A DNA stretch of 64,000 nt, taken from contig CAXTKD010000006.1 in assembly GCA_964244885.1 (NCBI GenBank), positions 62,001 to 126,000 on the forward strand, written 5' to 3'. Every line of letters begins with the position of its first letter. Position 1 is the first letter of the stretch. The notes below the pieces were generated by a model, which was given only the letters and a program-made list of their open reading frames with translations, was not told where the DNA came from and did no database searches. Both the position numbers and the translations under genes were made by a program. The stretch is from CAXTKD01 sp964244885. GTDB taxonomy: Bacteria; Pseudomonadota; Alphaproteobacteria; Sphingomonadales; Sphingomonadaceae. Positions 16,857-25,182 of the stretch are shown one piece after another.

Positions 16857-18662
16857 TCACTCTTCCCCCATCCTCAATGCCGCGATGAATGCCTCCTGCG
16901 GGATGTCCACGCTGCCGTACTGGCGCATGCGCTTCTTGCCCTCCTTCTGCTTGTCGAGCAGCTTCTTCTTCCTACTGATGTCGCCGCCGTAGCATTTGGC
17001 GGTCACGTCCTTGCGCATCGCGGCGATCGTCTCGCGCGCCACCACCTTGCCGCCGATCGCCGCCTGCACCGGGATCTTGAACAGGTGGCGGGGGATGAGG
17101 TCCTTCATCCGCTCCACCAGGTGCCGCCCGCGCGCCTCGGCCTGGCTCCGGTGCACCACCATCGACAGCGCATCGACCAGCTCGCCGTTCACCAGGATCG
17201 TCATCCGCACCAGATCGCCCTCGACATAGCCCGTCTGGTGATAGTCGAAGCTCGCATAGCCTCTGGAGATGCTCTTCAGCCGGTCGTAGAAGTCGAACAC
17301 CACCTCATTGAGCGGCAGCGCATAGGTCAGCTGCGCGCGGCCCGCCACGTAAGTCAGGTTCTTCTGGATGCCCCGCCGGTCCTGGCAGAGCTTGAGGATC
17401 GAGCCCAGATATTCATCCGGCGTGTAGATCGTCGCCTCGATCCACGGCTCCTCCATATGCGCGATGTAGACCGGATCGGGCATGTCCGCCGGGTTGTGCA
17501 GCTCCTTCAGCGTCCCGTCGTTCATGGTGAGCTTGTAGATCACGCTCGGCGCGGTGGTGATCAGGTCCAGGTCGTACTCGCGCGTCAGCCGCTCCTGGAT
17601 GATCTCCAGATGCAGCAGCCCCAGGAACCCGCAGCGGAAGCCGAAGCCCAGCGCCGCGCTCGTCTCCATCTCGAATGAGAACGACGCATCATTGAGGCGC
17701 AGCTTGCCAAGGCTCTCGCGCAGCTTCTCGAACTCCGCCGCGTCGGTCGGGAACAGGCCGCAGAAGACGACAGGCTGGACCTCCTTGAAGCCGGGCAGGG
17801 GGGTGGCGGTCGGCCGCCGCGTCTCGGTGATCGTGTCGCCGACGTTGGTCTGCGCCACTTCCTTGATCTGCGCGGTGATGAAGCCGATCTCGCCCGGGCC
17901 GAGCGCGTCCACCGTTTCAATTTTGGGGCGGAACACGCCGACGCGATCGACGAGGTGCTGCGTGCCCTCCGCCATCATCGTGATCTGCATGCCCTTCTTC
18001 AGCACGCCGTCGATGACGCGGACGAGGATGACGACGCCGAGATAGGGGTCGTACCAGCTGTCGACCAGCATGACCTTGAGCGGGGCGCTCGCGTCACCCT
18101 TGGGCGGCGGGATGAACTTGACGATCGCCTCGAGCACCTCGGGGATGCCGAGGCCGGACTTGGCGCTGGCGAGCACGGCGTTGGCGGTGTCGAGGCCGAT
18201 CACCTCCTCGATCTCCAGCCGCACCTTCTCCGGCTCGGCGGCGGGCAGATCGACCTTGTTGATCACCGGCACGATCTCATGGTCGTGCTCGATCGACTGG
18301 TAGACGTTGGCCAGCGTCTGAGCCTCGACGCCCTGGGAGGCGTCCACCACCAGCAGCGCGCCCTCGCAGGCGGCCAGGCTGCGCGAAACTTCATACGCGA
18401 AGTCGACATGCCCCGGCGTGTCCATCAGGTTCAGGATGTAATCTTTCCCGTCCCCCGCGCGGTAGTTCAGCCGCACCGTCTGCGACTTGATCGTGATCCC
18501 GCGCTCCTTCTCGATGTCCATGTTATCAAGGACTTGCTCGCTCATCTCGCGCGCCGTCAGGCCCCCGGTCGTCTGGATCAGCCGGTCGGCCAAGGTCGAC
18601 TTGCCATGGTCGATGTGCGCGATAATGGAGAAATTGCGGATACGGTCGAGTTCTGCGGTCAT
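16857..18662 (-). CDS. lepA: Elongation factor 4 (LepA), ribosomal back-translocase GTPase
   Basis: 601 aa, full length. The G domain has 'AHIDHGKSTLADRL' (P-loop), 'DTPGHVDF' and 'NKVDLP'. Domains II-III and the LepA-specific C-terminal domain follow, ending in 'GKKRMRQYGSVDIPQEAFIAALRMGEE'. LepA binds stalled or mis-translocated ribosomes and helps translation or ribosome biogenesis under stress. The gene borders the restriction island: a second, decayed copy of its 3' third lies 4.4 kb away at 12097-12483. The coding sequence itself is intact. Confidence 0.97.
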   Translation of the reverse strand: MTAELDRIRNFSIIAHIDHGKSTLADRLIQTTGGLTAREMSEQVLDNMDIEKERGITIKSQTVRLNYRAGDGKDYILNLMDTPGHVDFAYEVSRSLAACEGALLVVDASQGVEAQTLANVYQSIEHDHEIVPVINKVDLPAAEPEKVRLEIEEVIGLDTANAVLASAKSGLGIPEVLEAIVKFIPPPKGDASAPLKVMLVDSWYDPYLGVVILVRVIDGVLKKGMQITMMAEGTQHLVDRVGVFRPKIETVDALGPGEIGFITAQIKEVAQTNVGDTITETRRPTATPLPGFKEVQPVVFCGLFPTDAAEFEKLRESLGKLRLNDASFSFEMETSAALGFGFRCGFLGLLHLEIIQERLTREYDLDLITTAPSVIYKLTMNDGTLKELHNPADMPDPVYIAHMEEPWIEATIYTPDEYLGSILKLCQDRRGIQKNLTYVAGRAQLTYALPLNEVVFDFYDRLKSISRGYASFDYHQTGYVEGDLVRMTILVNGELVDALSMVVHRSQAEARGRHLVERMKDLIPRHLFKIPVQAAIGGKVVARETIAAMRKDVTAKCYGGDISRKKKLLDKQKEGKKRMRQYGSVDIPQEAFIAALRMGEE

Positions 18663-18793
18663 CGGGGCGCTTTACAAGGCTCGCCCCCCAGCGCCAAGCG
18701 CACCGCCCCGGGGAGTCGGGAAATCTTACAATCGCGTTGCTGCGTCGCGGCGGGCGGTGTGATAAAAGCCCGTAAATCCTCGAAAAAGTGCAA

Positions 18794-18810
18794 TTGGCCC
18801 GCTGCTTGCT
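18794..18810 (+). promoter_or_regulatory. Sigma-54-type -24/-12 promoter upstream of the first PEP-CTERM unit
   Basis: TTGGCCCGCTGCTTGCT keeps the invariant GG-N10-GC spacing and most of the TGGCAC-N5-TTGC consensus, with C for A at one position. It ends 40 bp before the ATG at 18851. The same element precedes the third PEP-CTERM gene. PEP-CTERM genes in some other proteobacteria are known to be RpoN-dependent through the PrsK/PrsR pair. No sigma-54 activator gene is in this window. Confidence 0.75.
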
Positions 18811-18850
18811 TATATAGGCTCGATACATGTTTCTTGATGGAAGTCACACC

Positions 18851-19642
18851 ATGAACCGCCTGCTTCTCACCGCCGCGACCGCTCTCGGGATGGCTGTTTC
18901 GAGCCATGCGATGGCCGTGACTTACACGCTGGACAGCTTCGAGGGCGGCAACTCGCTTTATGGCGGCGCGGACCCGTTCAGCAACTTGCTCATTCTCAAT
19001 CCGACGGACCCCGATGCGCCGACGGCCGCCAGCACGACGGACGGCTCGCTCGCCAGCTACACTAGCGACGGTTTCACGTTCAGCCGGTCGATCTTGCTTG
19101 ACCAGACGGTAAGCACGGCCTCGACGAGCCAGACGATTTTTGCGATCTCGGGCGTCGACCAGGAAGAGGCGCCGACGCATTACGCGAGCCTCTATTTGGA
19201 AAATGCCCCGGAAGTGAATTCCGTTGTTCGCCTGACCTACGACATCAGCGATATCGATGCGACGGTCGGCGCCAACCAGGCGAGCTTCAATTTCAAGGTC
19301 GTCTCGACAGAGGCGGGCACGAACCAGGAGGTGTATATCGACGCCTTCCTGAACGGCAGCGCGACGGCCTTCGACACGTGGACGCTGAGCTCGCCTGTCG
19401 ATTTCTACGCGCAGCAGCAGGCAAATCACAGCTTCAACGTTCTGGGCTCGAGCCTGACTGGCTCCTCCGACCAACTGACGTTCGTCATTCGGGGTGCTGC
19501 CGGATACAACCTTCAGCTCGCTCCGGTGACCTTCGACGTCCTTCCGGTCCCTGAGGTTGGCTTGCTGCCTATGTTCGGTTCGGGCCTGCTCGTGGTCGGC
19601 TTCGCCGCCCGCCGCAAGCGCCGCGCCGTGCAATCGGCTTAA
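18851..19642 (+). CDS. PEP-CTERM-type exported protein with variant PEV motif
   Basis: 263 aa from MNRLLLTAATALGMAVSSHAMA, a signal peptide with AxA-like cleavage; GGAAG lies before the ATG. The body is Ser/Thr/Asn/Asp-rich beta-type sequence ('TLDSFEGGNSLYGGADPFSN'). The tail has the exosortase-sorting layout: 'VPEVGLLP' (PEV instead of PEP), a hydrophobic helix 'MFGSGLLVVGFAA', then 'RRKRR'. Exosortase would cleave at the motif and release the protein to the outside or cell surface. It resembles the next gene in overall plan, and 34 bp separate them, so they are probably cotranscribed. Specific function unknown. Confidence 0.82.
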   Translation: MNRLLLTAATALGMAVSSHAMAVTYTLDSFEGGNSLYGGADPFSNLLILNPTDPDAPTAASTTDGSLASYTSDGFTFSRSILLDQTVSTASTSQTIFAISGVDQEEAPTHYASLYLENAPEVNSVVRLTYDISDIDATVGANQASFNFKVVSTEAGTNQEVYIDAFLNGSATAFDTWTLSSPVDFYAQQQANHSFNVLGSSLTGSSDQLTFVIRGAAGYNLQLAPVTFDVLPVPEVGLLPMFGSGLLVVGFAARRKRRAVQSA

Positions 19643-19676
19643 TTGCGTCGGATCGTAGAAAAGATCGCTTAATATC

Positions 19677-20387
19677 ATGATCAAGACACTCCGCCTTGCA
19701 GCCGCCACCAGCGTTATGGCGCTCGGGCTTGCGTCATCGGCCTCGGCCGATGTCTTCTACGTCATCGACGACTTCCTGTCGGCGCCGCCGAACCCGTTTT
19801 CGGCCACGCTGAACACGCAAGGGCAGTCGGCGCAGGATGGGCCGGAGAACTACACGATCGGCGGCCTGACCTATAACCGTAAGGTGCTGTTCCAGAACAT
19901 CGCCGACAACAACGCCTTCGCCGGCGCCCAGCTCGCGATCGGCAACGGCGAGCTGAAGATTCTCAACGGCGGCGGCGTTCGCTCGCGCCTGACGCTCAGC
20001 TATAATATCGCTTCTCTCGATGCGCTGATCCCGAACACCTCGCTCGTCGAGCTCGGCATCACGTTCTCGAACGGCATCAACACCGCTAACGGGCCGACGA
20101 CGATCGACGCCTATATCGGCGACGGCGTGACGCTCGGCACCTCGCTCGGGCAGATGATCCTGTCGCAGCGCGTCGACGCGACGACGCCGGAGCTGTGGAG
20201 CAACATGCAGCTCCTCGGCAGCCAGATCAGCGGCACGAACTACATGCTGAGCTTCATCATCAACGGCCCGGCGGATTACGATCTCACGATCGACCAGATC
20301 CAGGCGCAGGTTCCGGAGCCGGCGATGCTCGGCCTGTTCGGCCTCGGCGCCATCGGCCTCGGTCTCGCACGTCGCCGCAAGCGCTAA
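19677..20387 (+). CDS. PEP-CTERM exported protein
   Basis: 236 aa with a signal peptide (MIKTLRLAAATSVMALGLASSASA) and a C-terminal sorting region: 'VPEPAMLGLFGLGAIGLGLA' then 'RRRKR'. The mature part begins 'DVFYVIDDFLSAPPNPFSA', like the 'TLDSFEGG' start of the gene before it, and both share 'LTYNRKVLFQN' / 'FTFSRSILLDQ' and 'RLTLSYNIASLDA' / 'RLTYDISDIDA' patterns, so they look paralogous. No separate promoter is visible in the 34-bp gap. A strong terminator-like hairpin follows. Molecular role unknown; exosortase substrates often go to the surface or the polysaccharide matrix. Confidence 0.85.
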   Translation: MIKTLRLAAATSVMALGLASSASADVFYVIDDFLSAPPNPFSATLNTQGQSAQDGPENYTIGGLTYNRKVLFQNIADNNAFAGAQLAIGNGELKILNGGGVRSRLTLSYNIASLDALIPNTSLVELGITFSNGINTANGPTTIDAYIGDGVTLGTSLGQMILSQRVDATTPELWSNMQLLGSQISGTNYMLSFIINGPADYDLTIDQIQAQVPEPAMLGLFGLGAIGLGLARRRKR

Positions 20388-20416
20388 ACCGCTTCCAGCG
20401 TTGACGACGGCGACAC

Positions 20417-20460
20417 GGGCGCCGCACTCCAGGGGGCTGGGTGCGGCGCCCGCTTCGCGT
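20417..20460 (+). terminator. Terminator-like hairpin after PEP-CTERM unit 1
   Basis: Perfect 11-bp stem GGGCGCCGCAC / GTGCGGCGCCC (20417-20427 with 20441-20451), loop TCCAGGGGGCTGG, followed by CGCTTCGCGTTT. An almost identical copy follows the third PEP-CTERM gene. The T-tract is weak, so the hairpin may also stabilise the mRNA end. Confidence 0.65.
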
Positions 20461-20635
20461 TTGGAGCCGTTCCCGGCGTGACGTTCGAAGCTTTCCGACG
20501 CGCCCGTTCCGCCGCGAACGCTCCCGATTTCCGCGATTAACAAAAATCGTTTGAGAGTCGGAACAGTTTACACTTTCGTATCGCCGCCGAGCCTCGAAAA
20601 TCGTTAAGATGATGAATAACGGACATAAAGCATAA

Positions 20636-20652
20636 TTGGCCCGCGCCTTGCT
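20636..20652 (+). promoter_or_regulatory. Sigma-54-type -24/-12 promoter upstream of the third PEP-CTERM gene
   Basis: TTGGCCCGCGCCTTGCT, with the exact GG-N10-GC spacing and the same TTGGCCCG / TTGCT ends as the element at 18794-18810. It ends 69 bp before the ATG at 20722. The upstream region (20460-20635) is AT-richer than the coding DNA ('AACAAAAATCG', 'AGTTTACACTTTCG') and probably holds activator sites, though none can be named. Confidence 0.75.
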
Positions 20653-20721
20653 TATTCACGTTCAGACAGTGTGGGACACGCTCCTGTGAGCCCACCGAGA
20701 TTACTGACGATGGGGGTTACC

Positions 20722-21429
20722 ATGAAGCGCTTCGTACTCGCCGCCGCAACTGCCGCGACGATGCTGATCGGCGGGGCCGCGCAGGCCTTGACGTTCACCT
20801 ACGCCACCTACAACCAGGGTGGCTCGGGCCAGTCGCTGCACTTCGTGAACAACGGCGGCGGGACGCCCAGCGGCACGCTGAGCAACAACGCCAACCAGAT
20901 CGTCAAGTTCAAGTTCTTCGACAACCCGGCGGACATGGTGACGCTCCCGGCGTTCCTGACCACCGAGTCGGACGCGGCGTTCACCTTCAACGCGGTCACC
21001 ACGACGGCCGCCGTTGGTCTCTTCCCGGCCACCCAGAGCTTCGACAGCGGCTCGATCGCCTTCACCGGCACCGGCGCGCTCGCCGGCCAGAACCTGCTGA
21101 CGATCAACTTCACCAACCTCTGGCTCACGGGCCTGGTCGGTGGCGACTCGGCCGGCACGATGACCACGACGCCGTTCTCGACGCTCAACATCACGTCGGA
21201 CTTCTTCGACTTCAGCGGCACCAACGCGGCGAACTTCTCGCTCAGCATGTCGGCGGTGATCCCCGCCTTGGCGATCGGCGCCAACGGCGTGTTCGCTGAC
21301 TTCGACGCGGACTCGAGCGGCGTGTTCGCTTCGAACCCCGCTCCGCTGTACGTCCCGGAGCCGGGCATGCTCGGCCTCTTCGGCGCCGGCGCTTTCGGCC
21401 TCGCCTTCGCCCGTCGCCGCAAGAGCTAG
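20722..21429 (+). CDS. PEP-CTERM exported protein
   Basis: 235 aa from MKRFVLAAATAATMLIGGAAQA (signal peptide); the ATG at 20722 is preferred over ATG codons at 20671 and 20710 because it puts the signal peptide at the N-terminus. The body is Asn/Thr/Phe-rich beta-type sequence with little charge. The tail is 'VPEPGMLGLFGAGAFGLAFA' then 'RRRKS'. It is not clearly related in its body to the two PEP-CTERM proteins before it but shares their promoter type and 3' hairpin. Predicted exosortase substrate; function unknown. Confidence 0.85.
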   Translation: MKRFVLAAATAATMLIGGAAQALTFTYATYNQGGSGQSLHFVNNGGGTPSGTLSNNANQIVKFKFFDNPADMVTLPAFLTTESDAAFTFNAVTTTAAVGLFPATQSFDSGSIAFTGTGALAGQNLLTINFTNLWLTGLVGGDSAGTMTTTPFSTLNITSDFFDFSGTNAANFSLSMSAVIPALAIGANGVFADFDADSSGVFASNPAPLYVPEPGMLGLFGAGAFGLAFARRRKS

Positions 21430-21454
21430 TCTCTCAGCGATACGGAGCGTCCAC

Positions 21455-21498
21455 GGGCGCCGCACTCCAGGGGGCTGGGTGCGGCGCCCGCTTCGTTT
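21455..21498 (+). terminator. Terminator-like hairpin after PEP-CTERM gene 3
   Basis: Stem GGGCGCCGCAC / GTGCGGCGCCC (21455-21465 with 21479-21489) with the same 13-base loop as the hairpin at 20417, followed by GCTTCGTTTTGG, which has a short T-run. Confidence 0.7.
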
Positions 21499-21571
21499 TG
21501 GCGTTCGCTGTCGACAAGCTTTACAAGTCGCCGCGCGGCCCTAGCATCGCTCCTTCCTGGGGAGGATGCTC

Positions 21572-22873
21572 ATGCTCCACGTCGCGATCGTCGGTTCGGG
21601 CCCGGCGGGCTATTACACCGCCGAGGGCCTGCTGAAGCGCTTCGGCGACCAGGTCCGCGTCGATATCCTCGATCGGCTGCCGACCCCCTTCGGCCTCATC
21701 CGTGCCGGAGTCGCGCCCGATCACCAGTCGATCAAGGCGGTGTCGCGGCGCTATGAGGCGACCGCGATGGAGGCCAACGTCCGCTTCGTCGGCAACCTCG
21801 ACATCGGCGAAGGCGTCAGCATCGAGGAGCTGCGCGGCCTGTACGACGCGGTGATCATCGCCACCGGCGCGCCCGCCGACCGCAAGCTCGGCATCCCGGG
21901 CGAGGACAAGATCGGCGTCATCGGCTCCGCCGCCTTCGTCGGCTGGTACAACGGCCACCCCGATTTCGCCGACCTCGCCCCCCCGCTGGAGGCGGAGAGC
22001 GTCGTCATCGTCGGCAACGGCAATGTCGCGCTCGACGTCGCGCGCATCCTCGCCAAGACCCCCGCCGAGCTCGAAGGGTCGGATATCGTCGCCCACGCCG
22101 CCGAGGCGCTCCGGCACTCGAAGGTGCGCGAGATCCACATCGTCGGCCGCCGCGGCCCGCACCAGGTCAGCTTCACCCCCAAGGAATTGGGCGAGATGGG
22201 CAGGCTGACGCGCGCCCAGCCGCACCTCGATCCCGCCGACCTGCCGCACCCCGACAGCGATGGCCCGCTTGAGCCCGGCCTGCGCAAGGTCGTCGGCTTC
22301 CTGCGCGAGTTCGCCGGCCTCGAACGGCGCGAGGCGCACGTCCACGTCCACTTCGTCCACTTCGCGCGGCCGGTCGAGGTCGAGGGCGGCGAGAACGTCA
22401 CCGGCCTGCGCGTCGAGCGCACCCGCCTCGCCGCCGACGGCCGCGTCGAGGGGACGGGCGAGGAGCGCGTCATCCCCTGCGGCATGATCGTGCCGTGCAT
22501 CGGCTACCGCACCAACCCGATCCCCGGCGTCCCCTACGACGCGGCGCTCGGCCGCTTCGTCAACGACGGCGGCCTGATCGCGCCCGGCCTCTATTGCGTC
22601 GGCTGGTCGCAGCGCGGCCCGACCGGCACGATCGGCACCAACCGCCCCGACGGTTTCGCCATCGCCGACCGCATCGCCGCCGATCCGCCGGCGGGCGGCA
22701 AGCCCGGCGGCGAGGGTCTCGACCGCCTGATCGCCGAGCGCGACCTCTACGTCGTCACCTTCCGCGACTGGCAGGCGATCGACGCCGCCGAGATCGCCCG
22801 CGCCCGCCTCGGCGCCCCGCGCGAGAAGTTCGTCCGGCGCGACGCCATGCTGGACGCCGCGAAGGGCGGTTGA
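21572..22873 (+). CDS. FAD-dependent ferredoxin/adrenodoxin-NADP+ reductase-like protein
   Basis: 433 aa. The ATG at 21572 sits six bases after GGGGAGG; the in-frame ATG at 21566 touches that site and is less likely. The FAD-binding site is 'VAIVGSGPAGYYTAE' (residues 4-18), the NADP site 'VVIVGNGNVALDVARIL', and 'VGWSQRGPTGTIGTNRPDG' near the C-terminus is typical of FprA/adrenodoxin-reductase-type enzymes. It moves electrons between NADPH and ferredoxin-like carriers. It stands alone, followed by tRNA-Pro. It could in principle supply the P450 at 33167-34540, but nothing in the layout links them. Confidence 0.87.
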   Translation: MLHVAIVGSGPAGYYTAEGLLKRFGDQVRVDILDRLPTPFGLIRAGVAPDHQSIKAVSRRYEATAMEANVRFVGNLDIGEGVSIEELRGLYDAVIIATGAPADRKLGIPGEDKIGVIGSAAFVGWYNGHPDFADLAPPLEAESVVIVGNGNVALDVARILAKTPAELEGSDIVAHAAEALRHSKVREIHIVGRRGPHQVSFTPKELGEMGRLTRAQPHLDPADLPHPDSDGPLEPGLRKVVGFLREFAGLERREAHVHVHFVHFARPVEVEGGENVTGLRVERTRLAADGRVEGTGEERVIPCGMIVPCIGYRTNPIPGVPYDAALGRFVNDGGLIAPGLYCVGWSQRGPTGTIGTNRPDGFAIADRIAADPPAGGKPGGEGLDRLIAERDLYVVTFRDWQAIDAAEIARARLGAPREKFVRRDAMLDAAKGG

Positions 22874-22928
22874 GCCTTGCCCCTGCGCGGCCCCGCCGCT
22901 ATACGCCCGCAGCGAGTTCGCCCTGTGA

Positions 22929-23005
22929 CGGGGAATAGCTCAGCCTGGTAGAGCACTGTCTTCGGGAGGCAGGGGCCGGAGGTTCGAATCCTCTTTCCCC
23001 GACCA
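22929..23005 (+). tRNA. tRNA-Pro (anticodon CGG)
   Basis: 77 nt with CCA encoded. The acceptor stem CGGGGAA pairs with TTCCCCG. The D arm is GCTC...GAGC. The anticodon stem CTGTC/GGCAG holds the loop TTCGGGA, giving anticodon CGG for CCG codons, which are frequent in this DNA. The T arm GGAGG-TTCGAAT-CCTCT is standard. Confidence 0.97.
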
Positions 23006-23068
23006 TCTGGGGCGACTCGTGAAAGGGCCGGTGGAAACGCCGGCCCTTTCCTTTGTTGGGAGGTCATG

Positions 23069-23569
23069 ATGCGCTTGGTTTCTCTTCTCGGACTGGCGAC
23101 GCTCGCCGCCTGCTCGCAACCCGCGCCGCGGCAGCCAGCGGCCGGGCAGGCGACACCCACGCCGACGCCGACGCCGACGCCGGTCCCCGCACCCAGGCCG
23201 ACGGCCGTCTCCGCATCGGAGAAAAGCCCGGAAGCCGCCGAGATCGTGGTCGAGACCTACTACGCCCTGCTGGGGCAGAAGGACTTCGGACGTGCCTGGT
23301 CTCTATGGCCGGCGAGCAAGGAGCGCGCCGACTTCATCCGGTCCTACGCCGATCTCGCGGAAATCCATGCCGAGGTCGGCAAGGCGACGAACGAGGAGGG
23401 CGCCTGCGGCTCGATCTACATCGACGTGCCGGTGAGCGTGCGCGAGCGCCGCGTCGGCGGGGTCACCACGCTGCGCACCGGCAAGGCCACCCTCCGCCGA
23501 GTCAACGGCGTCGACGGCGCGACGCCCTCGCAGCTCCGCTGGCATATCGAGACGATCGACATAAACTGA
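23069..23569 (+). CDS. Putative lipoprotein with Pro/Thr-repeat linker
   Basis: 166 aa. GGGAGG is five bases before the ATG at 23069 (an ATG at 23066 is too close). The N-terminus MRLVSLLGLATLAAC has a lipobox (LAAC), so it should be lipid-anchored. A low-complexity linker of repeated Thr-Pro (residues ~30-42) leads to a soluble domain ('AAEIVVETYYALLGQKDFGRAWSLW...') with the look of an NTF2/SnoaL-like fold ending in 'LRWHIETIDIN'. Function unknown. It follows tRNA-Pro and precedes a repeat doublet. Confidence 0.75.
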   Translation: MRLVSLLGLATLAACSQPAPRQPAAGQATPTPTPTPTPVPAPRPTAVSASEKSPEAAEIVVETYYALLGQKDFGRAWSLWPASKERADFIRSYADLAEIHAEVGKATNEEGACGSIYIDVPVSVRERRVGGVTTLRTGKATLRRVNGVDGATPSQLRWHIETIDIN

Positions 23570-23591
23570 TAAAATCCTCCCCCAAAAAAAC

Positions 23592-23709
23592 AAATCCCCT
23601 CCCCAGCGGGGAGGGGTAGGGGTGGGGAGAGACGCGGGGCAAGGAGTCTGAGCTTGGATGCCCGGCGCTGCACCCCGCCCCCACCCCTCCCCTGAAGGGG
23701 AGGGGATTT
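23592..23709. repeat. Family A repeat doublet (inverted pair)
   Basis: A pair of inverted C/G-rich arms (TCCCCTCCCCAGCGGGGAGG and, at the far end, CCCCTCCCCTGAAGGGGAGG) flanking a ~45-base centre. It lies between the convergent lipoprotein and MFS genes and could fold into one long hairpin, possibly also ending transcription from both sides. Confidence 0.8.
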
Positions 23710-23728
23710 ACTGGGCTGCGTGCGTGCC

Positions 23729-25123
23729 TCACACATCCACCACATGATGCATGTTGGGCTTCCTCAGCGCCGGCCTGAGCCGCGCGACGCTGCAGAGGCC
23801 CGCGACCACCGCCAGCCCGGCGGCGACCAGCGGCGGCGTCGCCGTCGTGCCGACGCCCACCGCCAGCAACGTCGCCACCAATGTCGCGCCGAGGGTCTGC
23901 CCGGTCAGCCGCGTCGTCGCGATCAGCCCGCCGGCGGACGCGGCGCGGTCGCGCGGCGCGGAGCCGAGGATCAGCCGGGCGTTGGGCGACAGGAACATTC
24001 CGAAGCCCGATCCGCAGAGCGACATTCGCCACCCGATATCGAAATGGTCGGGATGCGCGGGCAGGAAGGCGAGCAGCAGCAGCGCCGCCGTCGCGATGGT
24101 CATACCGATCCCGCCCAGAATGCCGGCCGGAATCCTGTCGGACAGCGCTCCCGCGATCGGCGCCACGAACAAGGTCGTCAGCGGCCACGGCGCGATCATC
24201 GCTCCGATCGCCTCGGGCGAGAAGCCGAAGCCATGAGTGAGCCGGAAGGGCAGGGAGAGGAGGAGGGTCATCGAGGCGGTGAACGCGGTCAGCGCGCCGA
24301 CGGTCGACAGCGCGAACACCGGCTGGCGCAGCAGGTCGACAGGCATGATCGGATTGGCGCGGCCGAGCTCGTGCCGCACGAAGACGATGCCGATCGCCAC
24401 CCCCGCGGCGACGATCGCCGCCGAAACCACCGGCGATTGGCCATGCACCGCGCTCTCGAGTCCGGAGATCGTCAAGCCGAAGGTCAGCGCGCAAAGCAGC
24501 GCGGCGAGCAGGTCGTAGGGCCGGTCGCGCGGCGCCGAGGAGGGAAGCGCCTGGCCTAGCAGCAGCGACATCAGGGCGAACGGCACCCCGGCCGCGAACA
24601 CCCAGGGCCAGGGGGCGACGGCGAGGATGAGCCCGCCCAACGTCGGCGCGAGCGCCGCGCCCGCCGACACCATCACGCCGTTGAGCGCCAGCCCGCGCCC
24701 CAGCCGCTCGGGAGCGTAGAGCGAACGCACCAGCGCCGACGTCACGCTCAACGCCGCCGCCGCGCCCAGCGCCTGCGCGGCGCGGACGATCAGCAGGAAG
24801 GGAAGCGACTTGGCGAAGAAGCACAGGCCCGTCGCCACGGTGAACAGCAGCTGGCCATATTGGTACAGCCGCTTGAGCCCGATGCGATCACCGAGGGCGG
24901 ACAACGGCAGCAGCGCCATCACCAGCACCAGCTGATAGACCGTCACCACCAGCACCGCCGCCGAACTGTCGACCTTCAGGTCGCGCGCGATCGTCGGCAG
25001 CGCCACCGTCGCGACGCCGCCGTCGATGATCAGCAGCGCGGTGCCGAACGACACCGCGACGATCGCTTGCGCCTTGCGCCAGGGTCTGACCAGGTTGATG
25101 CTATCGGCGTCGGCCATCGGCAT
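23729..25123 (-). CDS. MFS transporter, DHA2-like drug:proton antiporter
   Basis: About 464 aa from the ATG at 25123 (a TTG at 25153 is an alternative). It has about 14 hydrophobic segments. 'GGVATVALPTIARDL' and 'LPLSALGDRIGLKRLYQYGQ' are the TM1 and loop 2-3 motifs of 14-TM MFS exporters. It probably exports toxic compounds or metabolites across the inner membrane. It is divergent from liuB with about 60 bp between starts, so the two could share regulation, but substrate and regulator are not visible. Confidence 0.85.
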   Translation of the reverse strand: MPMADADSINLVRPWRKAQAIVAVSFGTALLIIDGGVATVALPTIARDLKVDSSAAVLVVTVYQLVLVMALLPLSALGDRIGLKRLYQYGQLLFTVATGLCFFAKSLPFLLIVRAAQALGAAAALSVTSALVRSLYAPERLGRGLALNGVMVSAGAALAPTLGGLILAVAPWPWVFAAGVPFALMSLLLGQALPSSAPRDRPYDLLAALLCALTFGLTISGLESAVHGQSPVVSAAIVAAGVAIGIVFVRHELGRANPIMPVDLLRQPVFALSTVGALTAFTASMTLLLSLPFRLTHGFGFSPEAIGAMIAPWPLTTLFVAPIAGALSDRIPAGILGGIGMTIATAALLLLAFLPAHPDHFDIGWRMSLCGSGFGMFLSPNARLILGSAPRDRAASAGGLIATTRLTGQTLGATLVATLLAVGVGTTATPPLVAAGLAVVAGLCSVARLRPALRKPNMHHVVDV

Positions 25124-25182
25124 GCCATAAGGCGCTTCGAGCGGCCTCGACAAGCCATTGGGAACGGGTCAATAGCACTGTC

